64,000 bases of DNA from Nocardioides sp. (GTDB taxonomy: Bacteria > Actinomycetota > Actinomycetes > Propionibacteriales > Nocardioidaceae). This document shows positions 51,570-60,183 of the stretch, piece after piece (position 1 is the stretch's first letter; each line of letters starts with the position of its first letter). The stretch lies in contig NZ_JAURVJ010000044.1 in the NCBI RefSeq assembly GCF_030655615.1, forward strand, positions 1 to 64,000. Direction: 5' to 3'. Under the pieces are notes generated by a model. That model saw only the letters and a list, made by a program, of their open reading frames with translations. It had not been told where the DNA came from and made no database searches. The position numbers and the translations under genes are program-made.

Positions 51570-52066
51570 GCCCAATAGAGTCCGACATTGCCCCAGATCG
51601 CGCTTTGGTCGCGGGAGCTTCCTTCGCCGAGCCAGCAAACGTGGAGCTGGCAGAGCGCGCGTCTCTGACTCGGATCCGCGGTATGCGACGTGGAGTCGAG
51701 GAAGCCGTCCCCGCCACGGCTGTCGCCCAGCCCGAAGCCCTGCCGACAGAACTCACCGACTTCAACCTGCTCGTGAGCCGCTTCAAGGGCGAGCTGACGG
51801 CTCACTGCTACCGGATGAGCGGGTCCGCGCAGGAGGCTGAGGACCTGGTGCAAGAGACGTTCATGCGGGCTTGGACGCTCAGCTCTACTTTCCGCAACCG
51901 CAGCTCGGTGCGCACCTGGCTTTACCGGATCGCCACCAACGTCTGCCTGACGAACCTCGAACTCAAAGACCGCGCTCCAAAGCCCGCCGAGGTGAAGACC
52001 GAGAGCGGGTATCCATGGCAGCGGGAACTCGTTCAGGAATTCATCGAAGGAGGCCCTGGGGCGTGA
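51566..52066 (+). pseudogene. Truncated ECF sigma factor (region 2 only)
   Basis: 166 aa. LVSRFKGELTAHCYRMSGSA with QEAEDLVQETFMRAWTLSST, then NRSSVRTWLYRIATNVCLTN, is a standard region 2 of ECF41/SigJ-like factors. Normal members continue with region 4 and often a SnoaL domain, about 290-330 aa in all. Here the protein ends 35 residues after region 2 (YPWQRELVQEFIEGGPGA). No region-4 sequence is seen downstream in other frames. It may be a truncated gene, or a short competitor of RNA polymerase. The first ~60 residues are not part of the family. Confidence 0.65.
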
Positions 52067-52310
52067 CGACGGGCGTCCTGCCTCCAATTGCGAGCTTGAC
52101 GCACGTACTGGGATGGGGCGGCCCAACCTGAACCGTGCAGGGCGGCTCAGCAGGCTGGGCGCCGGGCGTGAGCGGCCGCATTGTTGGCAGGCGCTGCGCA
52201 CTTGCTGACCCGCCGGGGTCCGCCTTCGCTACTTCGATTGCCTGGGAAGGTTCCGAATCGTGGCGGGCCATCCGAGCTGCTCGTCGATCCCTAGCCTCGA
52301 TCGCACAAAA

Positions 52311-52342
52311 CGTCGGACCGGGCGTTTCCGCCCGGCCCGACG
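52311..52342 (-). terminator. Rho-independent terminator on the minus strand
   Basis: CGTCGGACCGGGCG (52311-52324), TTTC loop, CGCCCGGCCCGACG (52329-52342): a 14-bp stem with one mismatch, followed on the minus strand by TTTT (complement of AAAA at 52307-52310). It lies about 100 bp downstream of the remnant at 52444-52620, the same remnant-plus-terminator pattern as at 39399-39559. Confidence 0.85.
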
Positions 52343-52386
52343 CTTCCCTCGTCGTGCGCCCCCCTACCGCGCACGAGGGCCCCGGG

Positions 52387-52512
52387 CCTTCAAGGTGCCC
52401 GGGGGTTCGTGGGTCGGCTTCGGTCAGCCGACGTGGTCCCTGCTCAGTCGACTGAGGCCTGAACTGTCGGCAGGAGCAGCGCCGAGTCACCGTGGACCTT
52501 CAAGGTGCCCGG
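52387..52512. repeat. 16-bp direct repeat CCTTCAAGGTGCCCGG
   Basis: Identical copies at 52387-52402 and 52497-52512, 110 bp apart. One lies inside the gene remnant and the other in the downstream non-coding DNA. The first is part of a CCCGGGC/GCCCGGG hairpin. A duplicated end of an integration event is possible; coincidence is not excluded. Confidence 0.6.
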
Positions 52513-52620
52513 CTCGAACTTGCCGTCAGAGCGGCACACGGAGATCGCGAGACGCAGGTGGGCGTCGTCAGGGACCGCGACCCGGGTCGGGAGGAACTCG
52601 ATGAATGCCTGCGCTACGCG
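52444..52620 (-). pseudogene. 3' remnant of an unknown gene
   Basis: Open minus-strand frame of 58 codons reading AFIEFLPTRVAVPDDAHLRL, AISVCRSDGKFEPGTLKVHG and DSALLLPTVQASVD. It has convincing coding texture and ends in a normal stop, but it has no start codon and is preceded by an in-frame stop. It is followed by a good terminator. I read it as the stranded 3' end of a gene destroyed by insertion of the adjacent defence locus. Family not recognised. Not in the ORF track because it lacks a start. Confidence 0.55.
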
Positions 52621-52644
52621 TCACGCGTGGGGACCCTGTGGTGC

Positions 52645-53685
52645 TCAGGTGGCGAGGCGACCGGTCGCGCGGAGCACGTGGACCAGGAAGCCCGCCATTC
52701 GCACGAAGAGGTAGTCCACCTCAAGGTCTTCGACGTGGTCCTTATTCGTTTCGAAGTGGCGGATCTGCATTCGGTTGCCGATCTCGGTGAGATTGCGGGA
52801 CTCTGCGTCGAGGGCATCGCGCATGTAGCCGGAGGCCGCCCGGTCGAGCAGTGCCTTCGCCTGTAGCGCCTTGTTGCTGCCCGGTTCCAGCGTCTTCAGC
52901 CGTTCGAACGCGTCCCACAGTCGCTCCAGCCCTGCCCGCAGGTCATCGGGGTGGCGTGATAGGAAACGAGTGCGGGCCTCCACGATGAGCTCATCCAGTC
53001 GCGCATCGCCGGTGTCCGGCATCAGGTCGGCAACGACTTGTCGCCCTTCCGGGGGGCCGAGACGGGCGATCGTCAGGTCGGCTCGAAGCTCGAAAGCCAC
53101 ACCGCCGCGAGAGAGGAGCTCGTTGACCTCATCGCGATACCTCGAACGTCCGGCCGCACGATCGAACTTGAGCTCGTCATGGCTGAAGAACGGGTGGTAG
53201 CGGGCCTTTGAAGGCTTCGACACGCGCTGGGCCGCGAACTCGATCAGGTCGAAGATCGTCGCCGTCGCGGGTGCCTCCTTCGGCGCAGGCCAGGGCAGCG
53301 AGGGGACCAGTGCCTGAACCGTATCGAAGAAATTCGTACGGTTGGTTCCGATGGTTCCGCGTCCGTCGGGGCACGGTTCGGGGAACGCTTCTGCGAACCA
53401 GTCCGCGTCCAGTTTGACGTTCACCAGGCTGTGAAGTCCCCGCCAGGTCGAGTCGGGAACCTCTGTAGCGGTGCGGGGCACCGTTCCGCCGGTGCGATCG
53501 CTGTAGAACGAAGCGGGAACCATCTGGCCACGTTCGCAGATTCCTGGCCGACACACCTCTTGCGGCCCGGACGGACCGCGTGAGTCCACAGAAATTTCGA
53601 GCATTCGGCAGAGTCCGCATGGTCTGAGCTGGATCGAGATCTGCGATCGGCGGGGCGGGAGGGCCACCCGCTCAGCCCGCTCCAT
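52645..53685 (-). CDS. Hypothetical protein with HEPN-like C-terminus (346 aa)
   Basis: No named family. The N-terminal part has Cys residues (RPCGLCRMLEISVDSRGP; RPGICERGQMVPASFYSD), perhaps a metal site. The middle has KFDRAAGRSRYRDEVNELLS and a strand-rich segment (VAFELRADLTIARLGPPEGR). The helical C-terminus (DDLRAGLERLWDAFERLKTL; SRNLTEIGNRMQIRHFETNK) resembles HEPN/AbiJ-type domains. ATG 53685 is used. ATG 53763 is possible and would share a CATG with the Vsr start. It lies head-to-head with the defence-like operon and may be part of it. Confidence 0.6.
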   Translation of the reverse strand: MERAERVALPPRRSQISIQLRPCGLCRMLEISVDSRGPSGPQEVCRPGICERGQMVPASFYSDRTGGTVPRTATEVPDSTWRGLHSLVNVKLDADWFAEAFPEPCPDGRGTIGTNRTNFFDTVQALVPSLPWPAPKEAPATATIFDLIEFAAQRVSKPSKARYHPFFSHDELKFDRAAGRSRYRDEVNELLSRGGVAFELRADLTIARLGPPEGRQVVADLMPDTGDARLDELIVEARTRFLSRHPDDLRAGLERLWDAFERLKTLEPGSNKALQAKALLDRAASGYMRDALDAESRNLTEIGNRMQIRHFETNKDHVEDLEVDYLFVRMAGFLVHVLRATGRLAT

Positions 53686-53761
53686 CCTCAGGCAACCCGT
53701 GTTGCTGTCGTAGCCATGCTGGGTGAAGTGGGAGGGCTTGCTCTCGGCGTACGGTCGCGAC

Positions 53762-54250
53762 ATGTCTCGTCCCGGGCCGGGTGGTCGACGACCACAGGCA
53801 TCATCGAAAGATGCGACGAGCTCACCTTCTGGCTCGTGGGCCAGCAGTCCTGCGACCCGGAAGGTCATGCTCGGCAACCGGAGGCGCGACACGAAGCCCG
53901 AGTTGCGGGTCCGTAGTCGGCTGCACGCTCGAGGGTTGCGATACCTCGTCGACAAGGCGCCCATCCCGACAGTTCGCAGCCGTGCCGACCTGGTGTTTCG
54001 GGGGTCGCGGGTAGCCGTGTATATCGACGGATGCTTCTGGCATGGGTGCCCTTTACACCACACCGTGGCCAAGTCGAACCAGGACTACTGGGCCGCCAAG
54101 CTTGCAGCGAACCGTGAGCGGGATGAACGGGTAGTGCGGACACTCGAAGCTGCTGGGTGGCTGCCGCTACGGTTCTGGGAACACGAGGATCCGGATTTGG
54201 TGGCCTCCGAGGTCGAAAGGTGCGTGCGCGCTCGGGGCGCATGGAGGTAG
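53762..54250 (+). CDS. vsr: Very-short-patch-repair (Vsr) endonuclease
   Basis: 162 aa. NRRRDTKPELRVRSRLHARG, APIPTVRSRADLVFRGSRVA (catalytic Asp) and VAVYIDGCFWHGCPLHHTVA (zinc-binding Cys/His cluster) followed by SNQDYWAAKL and AGWLPLRFWEHEDPD are the full Vsr signature. It nicks next to T of a T:G mismatch left by deamination of 5-methylcytosine, so it fits the 5mC methyltransferase at 58842. Length is slightly longer than usual owing to a ~35-residue N-terminal extension. ATG 53762 may overlap the divergent start (CATG). Confidence 0.93.
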   Translation: MSRPGPGGRRPQASSKDATSSPSGSWASSPATRKVMLGNRRRDTKPELRVRSRLHARGLRYLVDKAPIPTVRSRADLVFRGSRVAVYIDGCFWHGCPLHHTVAKSNQDYWAAKLAANRERDERVVRTLEAAGWLPLRFWEHEDPDLVASEVERCVRARGAWR

Positions 54251-54668
54251 CCCCGTGCCACTAGGCGGTGGTGGCGCCTTGGTCAGCCGGACGACAACGT
54301 GTCCTGCAAAGCCCGCGTAGAGTGCACAGGACGACCAGCAACAGTGCCAGCTATTCGTTCGCCCTGGCGTTGTCTCCGCCGGGGTTCTTCGTTTGGGCAG
54401 GACCGGTTCGGGTGCGGACGCGACGCGGGTGCAACTTCAAAGGTGGCCTTGACAAGGCGGATACGGCAGTGAACCCTCAAGGTTCAATATCCATCTGCTC
54501 GTGCCTCACCCAGGTGCACGGAGTTTCGGCGCAGCCAGACTGTCTCGATGCTCCCGTCCTAGGTAGCGGTCCGACCGGAGGGGCTTTTTCATACCCAGAG
54601 CACATTGCGGTGTGTTCTGACCGTCCCGCCGATCACCGGCACGGGCTCGTCGACCCCAGGAGGTCAAC
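54251..54668. other. Leader region of the defence-like operon
   Basis: 418 bp without a supported gene. TTGACA (about 54449-54454) is a good -35, but the -10 is unclear. GAACC-CTCAA-GGTTC (54471-54485) is a 15-bp palindrome. It most likely holds the main promoter for the 743-aa and SNF2 genes. The ORF at 54268 is a shadow. Confidence 0.5.
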
Positions 54669-56900
54669 GTGTCCCGCAACATCACCCGCACAGCCAAGTC
54701 CTCGCTCAGCCAGACGAGTAGCGCGGTCTTGCACCCGCTCAGCGATCCAGATCTGGCACCCCCCGCCAGCCGACTCGAGGGCCGCCCGCTCCGGCCAATC
54801 GCCTTCCGACCGGAACGCAGCAGCACCCGGCAGTCAGACGGGGCAGGCCTCACAAAGGTCGGCAGCCGCTTCCGCGACGTGTTCGCCGAGATCCACCACA
54901 TCGACCCCGACGACGTCGATCTCGGTCTCATCAGGCTCATCGAAGCCCTCAACGCCGACACCGACCGCAACCACGCCTTTCTGTCGGCTCCGCAGACAAA
55001 GCGAACCGAGTTCGGGGTTCTCCACCAGGTGCGATTCCTGGTCAACGTCCCGCTCGTCCTGCCATGGCTGACCAACGGCCGCGCACTGCGGCGACTCGGA
55101 TCCGCGCTCGGCGGCCACACCAAGCTCCTGACCACTGCGGTTGACCACGACCGTTACGACTTGCCTGTCATGGAGGTCGACGACGCCGAGGCCGTACTGC
55201 AGATCATCAATGCTCAACGTCACCTCGTGAAGCTCGACTCCTACACCTCAGCGGATCCCAAGAAGCGCAGCCGCATCGACAGCATCGTCCAGTTCGGGGT
55301 CCTTGAGCCGCCCGACATCATGCTCACCCAACTCGTCTCCGGAACCGGGTCGGCCTGGGTAGCCGAGGCCGCAGAAGGCGCACAGCGCTTGTTCTCATCG
55401 CTGCTCGGCCTAGACGCTCTCGCCCTGCGATCCGTTCATACCCTCGCCACTGCCCACTGGTTCGACGGAGGCGGCGCCCGGCTGCGTGACTACGACGCCG
55501 ACGACGTCCGCGCGTTGGAGGAAGCACTGCGGTTCAAGACAACAGCCGCCGCGGGGTACTTCCCCGGGGCCGACCAGGACGTCTGGCTCAACGACGTCGC
55601 CGAGCACAACCCCGCAGCCGTGGCGTTTCAGCTCATGCGAACGATGCCGGTCAACCTCACGTTGCGAGTCCAGCCCGACCCCGTCACCACGGCACAAGAA
55701 CGAAACCCGGTCTCGGCGACCATCCAGGAACTCATCCGCAGCTATCACGTCCCCGGCAAAATGAAGGACGCCTGGCAAGAAGCCGACGTGCACGGCCTAG
55801 TCGCCATCGGCGTCATCGACGAGTTACTCGCACAGCGTCGAGTCTCTCAGGCAGAACGATCGGCGTGGCTGGGCGAGCAGACGTTGCCCTGGGCCGGTCC
55901 CAACGTCGACGGCAACGGAGCGGCGGGCAACCGGTTGATCTCTGCCACCCGCCTAATGGCGGCTATGACCGCCGAAGACGCTGTAGCCGCGACCGAACAC
56001 GACCGCGAACCGTCGTTAAGCGTCGTCAACCGCCTTCTGCGTCAGAACAGCACCAGGGTGCACCCCGACCAGCGCGCCAAGGTCGCCGCGGCGCAGGCCA
56101 TCGCAGCACTACACCTCCACAGCACCGGCGACGAAGCGACCATCGCTGCAGCGCTCGCCGCGACCTTCCGCTCCAACTGGTTCTGGAAGACCAGCGACCA
56201 CACGGGCGTCCCCTGGACCACTCAGCTCATGCGACCCGTCGCCCACTTGGCTGAAGACGCCCAGGCCGAGCGCCGGGCCGCTGGCCAGGATGGAAGTTCC
56301 AATGCCGGGCCCGCCCAGCGAGCGCTCGCCGCCCTGGGAGCGGTCGCTTTGATCGCCAACCCGGGGCTGATCGCCAGCGGCGAAGCGCTGACGCAAACCG
56401 GACGAGGCGGCGGCGGTAAGTCCGCCGACGTCAAGGCCTCGGACCCCAGCGTCCTCCTGCAACGCATGATTCAACACGAGCATGGGATTCACCAGCTTCA
56501 CGACGCGATCAGCGCGCTCACGGCCGCTGCTGAGCCGACCGCTCCGCTCGACCGAAAGTCGCGCGAGGTGCTCGGAGACATCATGCTGCGAGGCATGTGG
56601 TTGGGCAGCAACCGCGACCCCAGCAAAACTCCCCAGGCCGAGTTCGCGCGTCGCCTCCAGGAACTCGCCGACCAGGTCAAGGCATGCGTCGATGAGTCGG
56701 AGGCTCTGCGCGGAGAGACCCCGGACAGCATCCTTGAGGTCGAGCGTGACGAGGACTCACCCGAAGAAGACCCCCTCTACGAGGTAGTGGGCATCAACGA
56801 GCAGACCGCAGAAGACGCGCTGCAGCAGCTGCTCCGGCTCAACGACTTCTTCTCGACCGGCAAGGCCTACGCGAGGGCCGCTGCTCGCATCAGTCGATGA
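54669..56900 (+). CDS. Large uncharacterised protein of the defence-like locus (743 aa)
   Basis: I do not recognise this family. A disordered Ser/Thr-rich N-terminus (NITRTAKSSLSQTSSAVLHP) precedes long helical regions: DVDLGLIRLIEALNADTDRN, FGVLHQVRFLVNVPLVLPWL, QLIRSYHVPGKMKD-like and HPDQRAKVAAAQAIAALHLH. VLQIINAQRHLVKLDSY is reminiscent of, but not the same as, a DGQHR motif. An acidic tail EVERDEDSPEEDPLYEVVGI ends it. AGGAGG five bases before GTG 54669 is a perfect ribosome site. It is coupled to the SNF2 gene by an ATGA overlap, so the two products probably act together. Confidence 0.85.
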   Translation: MSRNITRTAKSSLSQTSSAVLHPLSDPDLAPPASRLEGRPLRPIAFRPERSSTRQSDGAGLTKVGSRFRDVFAEIHHIDPDDVDLGLIRLIEALNADTDRNHAFLSAPQTKRTEFGVLHQVRFLVNVPLVLPWLTNGRALRRLGSALGGHTKLLTTAVDHDRYDLPVMEVDDAEAVLQIINAQRHLVKLDSYTSADPKKRSRIDSIVQFGVLEPPDIMLTQLVSGTGSAWVAEAAEGAQRLFSSLLGLDALALRSVHTLATAHWFDGGGARLRDYDADDVRALEEALRFKTTAAAGYFPGADQDVWLNDVAEHNPAAVAFQLMRTMPVNLTLRVQPDPVTTAQERNPVSATIQELIRSYHVPGKMKDAWQEADVHGLVAIGVIDELLAQRRVSQAERSAWLGEQTLPWAGPNVDGNGAAGNRLISATRLMAAMTAEDAVAATEHDREPSLSVVNRLLRQNSTRVHPDQRAKVAAAQAIAALHLHSTGDEATIAAALAATFRSNWFWKTSDHTGVPWTTQLMRPVAHLAEDAQAERRAAGQDGSSNAGPAQRALAALGAVALIANPGLIASGEALTQTGRGGGGKSADVKASDPSVLLQRMIQHEHGIHQLHDAISALTAAAEPTAPLDRKSREVLGDIMLRGMWLGSNRDPSKTPQAEFARRLQELADQVKACVDESEALRGETPDSILEVERDEDSPEEDPLYEVVGINEQTAEDALQQLLRLNDFFSTGKAYARAAARISR

Positions 56901-58765
56901 GTGACGTGTCGTCTCAAACCTCCGGTTCGATCGATCGTGAAGGGGGGCGACTCCTCGTCGAGTCGCCCCCCGGCATGCCCGCTCCGACCTGGGCCGTAAT
57001 CGCCCAGCGACTGCTGATGTTCGCGCGCGGTTCGGAGATCGGGGCCACGACCATCGCTGTCCCGGTAGACCAGGCGCACCTGCTGCACGAGGTACTCGTC
57101 GAACCCTGGCCCGCCCGCCTGTGGCCGTGGCATTGGTCGACCACTGCAAGAGCGACCACAGACGCAAGCATCGACCTCGCAGCGGCCTTATCGTCCCTCC
57201 TCATCGGCGACCAAGCGCCGTCGGTGCCACACGAGCAGATCGAGAACGATCTCCATGCCGCCGGTTTCAGCCGTCGTCTCCTGCCAGCTCAGATGACCGC
57301 CGTCAGTCGCCTGACGGCAGTTGGCCACGGCGCCAACTTCTCAGTCCCGGGCAGTGGCAAAACCACGATGACGCTCGCCCTGTTCGCGTTGTTGCGGCGA
57401 GCCGGAGTCGTGGACCGGATGCTCGTGGTCGCACCCGCGAGCGCATATGAGGCATGGACCGAAGAGACAAAGGATTGCTTCAACGAGCCGCGCCGCCCTC
57501 GTATCGAGGTCGCTCCGACCTCTCCGAGGAGATCGAGCGACGTCGTCGTCTACAACTATGAACGCGTGGCCATGGGCGCAACGCGTGCCGCAGTCGACGG
57601 GTGGTCGCATGGGCATCGGCTCATGGTCGTTTTCGACGAGGCGCACCGCGCCAAGAAGGGCGAGGACGGCCTCCACGGGATCGGAGCTCGCGATGTCGCA
57701 AGCCTCGCAACCGCAAGGTACGCACTCACCGGCACCCCGATGCCGAACGGTCGAGCGGACCTGGCAGCTGTGCTCGACCTTGTCTGGCCGGGTCATGGTG
57801 ACCGGCTCGCAGATCCGGCCTGCCTCAACGCCGACCGCACATGGGTACGCATCACGAAGGATGACCTCGACCTCGCTGACGCCGTCATCGAGGTTGAGCG
57901 GGTGAGGCTGGACGAGACTCATCGCGCCATTTATGACGCGTTCACGTCTGACCTTTCGCACCGCACGAGCCTGATACAAGCCTTCCCGGCCATCGCCTCT
58001 ACGTCCACAACGCGCCTGCTGGCAACGGCGACCAACCCTGCCCTGTTATTGGGTGGCTCAGGGGACGCCACCTTGGACTGGAGGGACTCCCCGGACCTTC
58101 CCGATACGGTCATGGCAGCGCTCTCTGGGCTCTCGTCCATGGTGCGTCCCACGAAGATCCTTCGTGTGGCACACCATGCGGCCGAACATCGGGCACGTGG
58201 AGACAAGTTGCTGGTGTGGACCAACTTCATCGGCAACGTCCACGAGCTCGCACGTGTTCTAGAACCGTTCGCCCCCGCAGTGGTGACCGGGGAGGTGCCG
58301 GTAAGTGATCCGGGTGCGCCGACCGACCGGGTCCGTGAGCTGCGTCGCTTTCGAGAAGACCCGGACTGTTTCGTCCTCATCGCCACTCCGCAGACGTTGG
58401 GTGAGGGCGTCAGCCTTCACAAGGTGTGTCAGTCGCAGATCCACCTGGATCGCTCCTACAACGCTGGCCTGTTTCTGCAGGCGATCGACCGGACCCATCG
58501 AGTTGGGATGCCTGAGGGGACGACGGCTCAAGTGAGAGTGCTCGTTGCGGAGGACACGATCGATGAGGATGTCGATCGGCGGTTGCGTCTTAAGGTCGAT
58601 CGAATGAATCAGGTCCTAAATGATCCGGCCCTTCGACGTCTCGCGCTGCCTGACGAGGCCGCTCCGGCCGTACGGCCGATGTCGGAGTCCGACATCACGG
58701 GACTCGTAGGCCACCTTCGAAGAGAGACCACGGATACGACCGCGCTTGAGGACGCTGGCAACTAG
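56897..58765 (+). CDS. SNF2-like DEAD/DEAH-box ATPase of the defence-like locus
   Basis: 622 aa. ATPase motifs: NFSVPGSGKTTMTLALFALL (Walker A), RLMVVFDEAHRAKKGEDGLH (DEAH) and ARYALTGTPMPNGRADLAAV (motif III). The second lobe has KLLVWTNFIGNVHELARVLE, VLIATPQTLGEGVSLHKVCQ and LQAIDRTHRVGMPEGTTAQV (motif VI). A short N-terminal ~120-residue domain precedes the core. It should translocate on DNA at the expense of ATP. It starts at ATG 56897 inside the previous stop. It is not close in sequence to the backbone SNF2 at 6632. Confidence 0.9.
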   Translation: MSDVSSQTSGSIDREGGRLLVESPPGMPAPTWAVIAQRLLMFARGSEIGATTIAVPVDQAHLLHEVLVEPWPARLWPWHWSTTARATTDASIDLAAALSSLLIGDQAPSVPHEQIENDLHAAGFSRRLLPAQMTAVSRLTAVGHGANFSVPGSGKTTMTLALFALLRRAGVVDRMLVVAPASAYEAWTEETKDCFNEPRRPRIEVAPTSPRRSSDVVVYNYERVAMGATRAAVDGWSHGHRLMVVFDEAHRAKKGEDGLHGIGARDVASLATARYALTGTPMPNGRADLAAVLDLVWPGHGDRLADPACLNADRTWVRITKDDLDLADAVIEVERVRLDETHRAIYDAFTSDLSHRTSLIQAFPAIASTSTTRLLATATNPALLLGGSGDATLDWRDSPDLPDTVMAALSGLSSMVRPTKILRVAHHAAEHRARGDKLLVWTNFIGNVHELARVLEPFAPAVVTGEVPVSDPGAPTDRVRELRRFREDPDCFVLIATPQTLGEGVSLHKVCQSQIHLDRSYNAGLFLQAIDRTHRVGMPEGTTAQVRVLVAEDTIDEDVDRRLRLKVDRMNQVLNDPALRRLALPDEAAPAVRPMSESDITGLVGHLRRETTDTTALEDAGN

Positions 58766-58805
58766 GGGCGAGTGCCTCAGGGTGGTGTCACCAGGACCGC
58801 CCGGA

Positions 58806-58835
58806 TTGCGTCCAAATTCGGTGCTCGAGTAGCGT
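58806..58835 (+). promoter_or_regulatory. Candidate own promoter of the methyltransferase gene
   Basis: TTGCGT (58806-58811), 18-bp spacer, TAGCGT (58830-58835), then six bases to GTG 58842, with no ribosome site. This is the same layout as the probable leaderless promoters at 403 and 5303. It would let the methyltransferase be made independently of the effector genes. Confidence 0.55.
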
Positions 58836-58841
58836 CGGCCT

Positions 58842-59978
58842 GTGACGACGGCGGAGCGGGAGCAGCAGCATCCGCTCCGCGCGAAAGCCAAGCCCACTGT
58901 CGATCTCCTGCGACCGCGAACGCTCAAGGTGGTCGACTTGTTCGCTGGTTGTGGAGGGCTGTCGTTGGGCGCAGAGATGGCCGCTACCGCTCTTCGTCGT
59001 CGGCTCGACGTGCGGCTTGCGGTCGACTTCGAAGCGGCGGCTACTCAGGTGTATCGATCGAACTTCGCCGCAGCGCGACGTGTCTTAACCAAGCCGGTCG
59101 AAGAAGTCCTGTCAGTTTGGACTGCACCCGAATTGACCGACGGCGAGACCCGCCACGCACGCAGGGTCGGGCGCGTCGATGTGCTCCTGGGTGGCCCGCC
59201 GTGCCAGGGACACAGCAACCTGAACAACCACACGCGGCGCAACGATCCGAAGAACGCGCTGTACCTTTACATGGTTCGCGCTGCCCGTGTGTTCGCCCCG
59301 TCAGCGGTCATCATCGAGAACGTCCCCGCCATCCTCCACGACACCTTCAACGGCTCGAATGTCGTCGAGATCGCAAGGGTCGAGTTGAAAGCCCTCGGAT
59401 ACGAGGTGCACGACCAGGTAATCCCGCTCGTCGACCTGGGTGTGGCACAACGACGGAAGCGTCATGTCTTACTTGCCACCAAGAAACCGACCGATTCTCC
59501 AGCGACAGTCCTTGAGGGGCTGATCGCCGAACCGACGCCGGTCCGTGACCTGCGTTGGGCGATCAAGGATCTCGAGACCGCGTCGGGCGTCGGTTGGGAC
59601 ACGCCACCCAAGGCAAGTCCGGCGAACTCCGAGCGCATGCAGTACCTGGTGGACTCTGGTAATCACGACCTGCCCAATGAGTTGCGGCCCGTGTGCCATC
59701 AGGGCTTGCATTCCTACGTCTCCATGTACGGGCGTCTGAAGTGGGACGAGCCCGCCCAGACGATTACGAGCGGCTTCGGAAGCATCGGTCAGGGCCGGTA
59801 CATGCATCCTGGGCAGAAGCGTGCTCTGACGGCGCATGAGGCAGCACGCATACAGGGGTTCCCTGACTACTTCCGGTTCGGTGAGGTCCAGAAGCGCAGC
59901 GACCTGGCCACGATGATCGGCAACGCAGTCCCACCTCAGCTCTCAGAGCGGATCATCCTCGCGTTGCACGGGTGGTGA
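58842..59978 (+). CDS. DNA (cytosine-5-)-methyltransferase
   Basis: 378 aa. All core motifs are present: VVDLFAGCGGLSLGAEMAAT (I), VLLGGPPCQGHSNLNNH (IV, catalytic Cys), SAVIIENVPAI (VI), QRRKRHVLLATKK (VIII), a target-recognition region, then ARIQGFPDYF (IX) and MIGNAVPPQL (X). It methylates cytosine C5 at an unknown target. A Vsr gene 4.6 kb upstream supports 5mC. GTG 58842 start with a probable leaderless promoter. Likely protects the host from the neighbouring nuclease. Confidence 0.95.
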   Translation: MTTAEREQQHPLRAKAKPTVDLLRPRTLKVVDLFAGCGGLSLGAEMAATALRRRLDVRLAVDFEAAATQVYRSNFAAARRVLTKPVEEVLSVWTAPELTDGETRHARRVGRVDVLLGGPPCQGHSNLNNHTRRNDPKNALYLYMVRAARVFAPSAVIIENVPAILHDTFNGSNVVEIARVELKALGYEVHDQVIPLVDLGVAQRRKRHVLLATKKPTDSPATVLEGLIAEPTPVRDLRWAIKDLETASGVGWDTPPKASPANSERMQYLVDSGNHDLPNELRPVCHQGLHSYVSMYGRLKWDEPAQTITSGFGSIGQGRYMHPGQKRALTAHEAARIQGFPDYFRFGEVQKRSDLATMIGNAVPPQLSERIILALHGW

Positions 59979-60183
59979 TGCCTCACGCGCTAACGGTCTG
60001 ACCCCAAGTCCAGTCCGACCTGACCGCAGCCCCGAATCGAAGTCTCATCTCTGGGCTGCCTTTCCTCTTGTTGGCCCCGGACCAGGTCACTGGCATCTAC
60101 GTTGACGGGGTCAGCCCCCAACCTGCGGCCCGCGGGCGCCCGATCCGCACCGGGACCCGGTCCCACGCGCAGAAAGCTCAAGG

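Noticed and set aside
54268-55071. 267-aa + ORF in the operon leader
   Set aside because: Overlaps the start of the 743-aa gene in another frame. The 743-aa frame has a perfect ribosome site and coding texture.
56897-58765. Type I restriction HsdR subunit
   Set aside because: The ATPase is SNF2-type and lacks an N-terminal nuclease domain, and there are no HsdS or HsdM genes.
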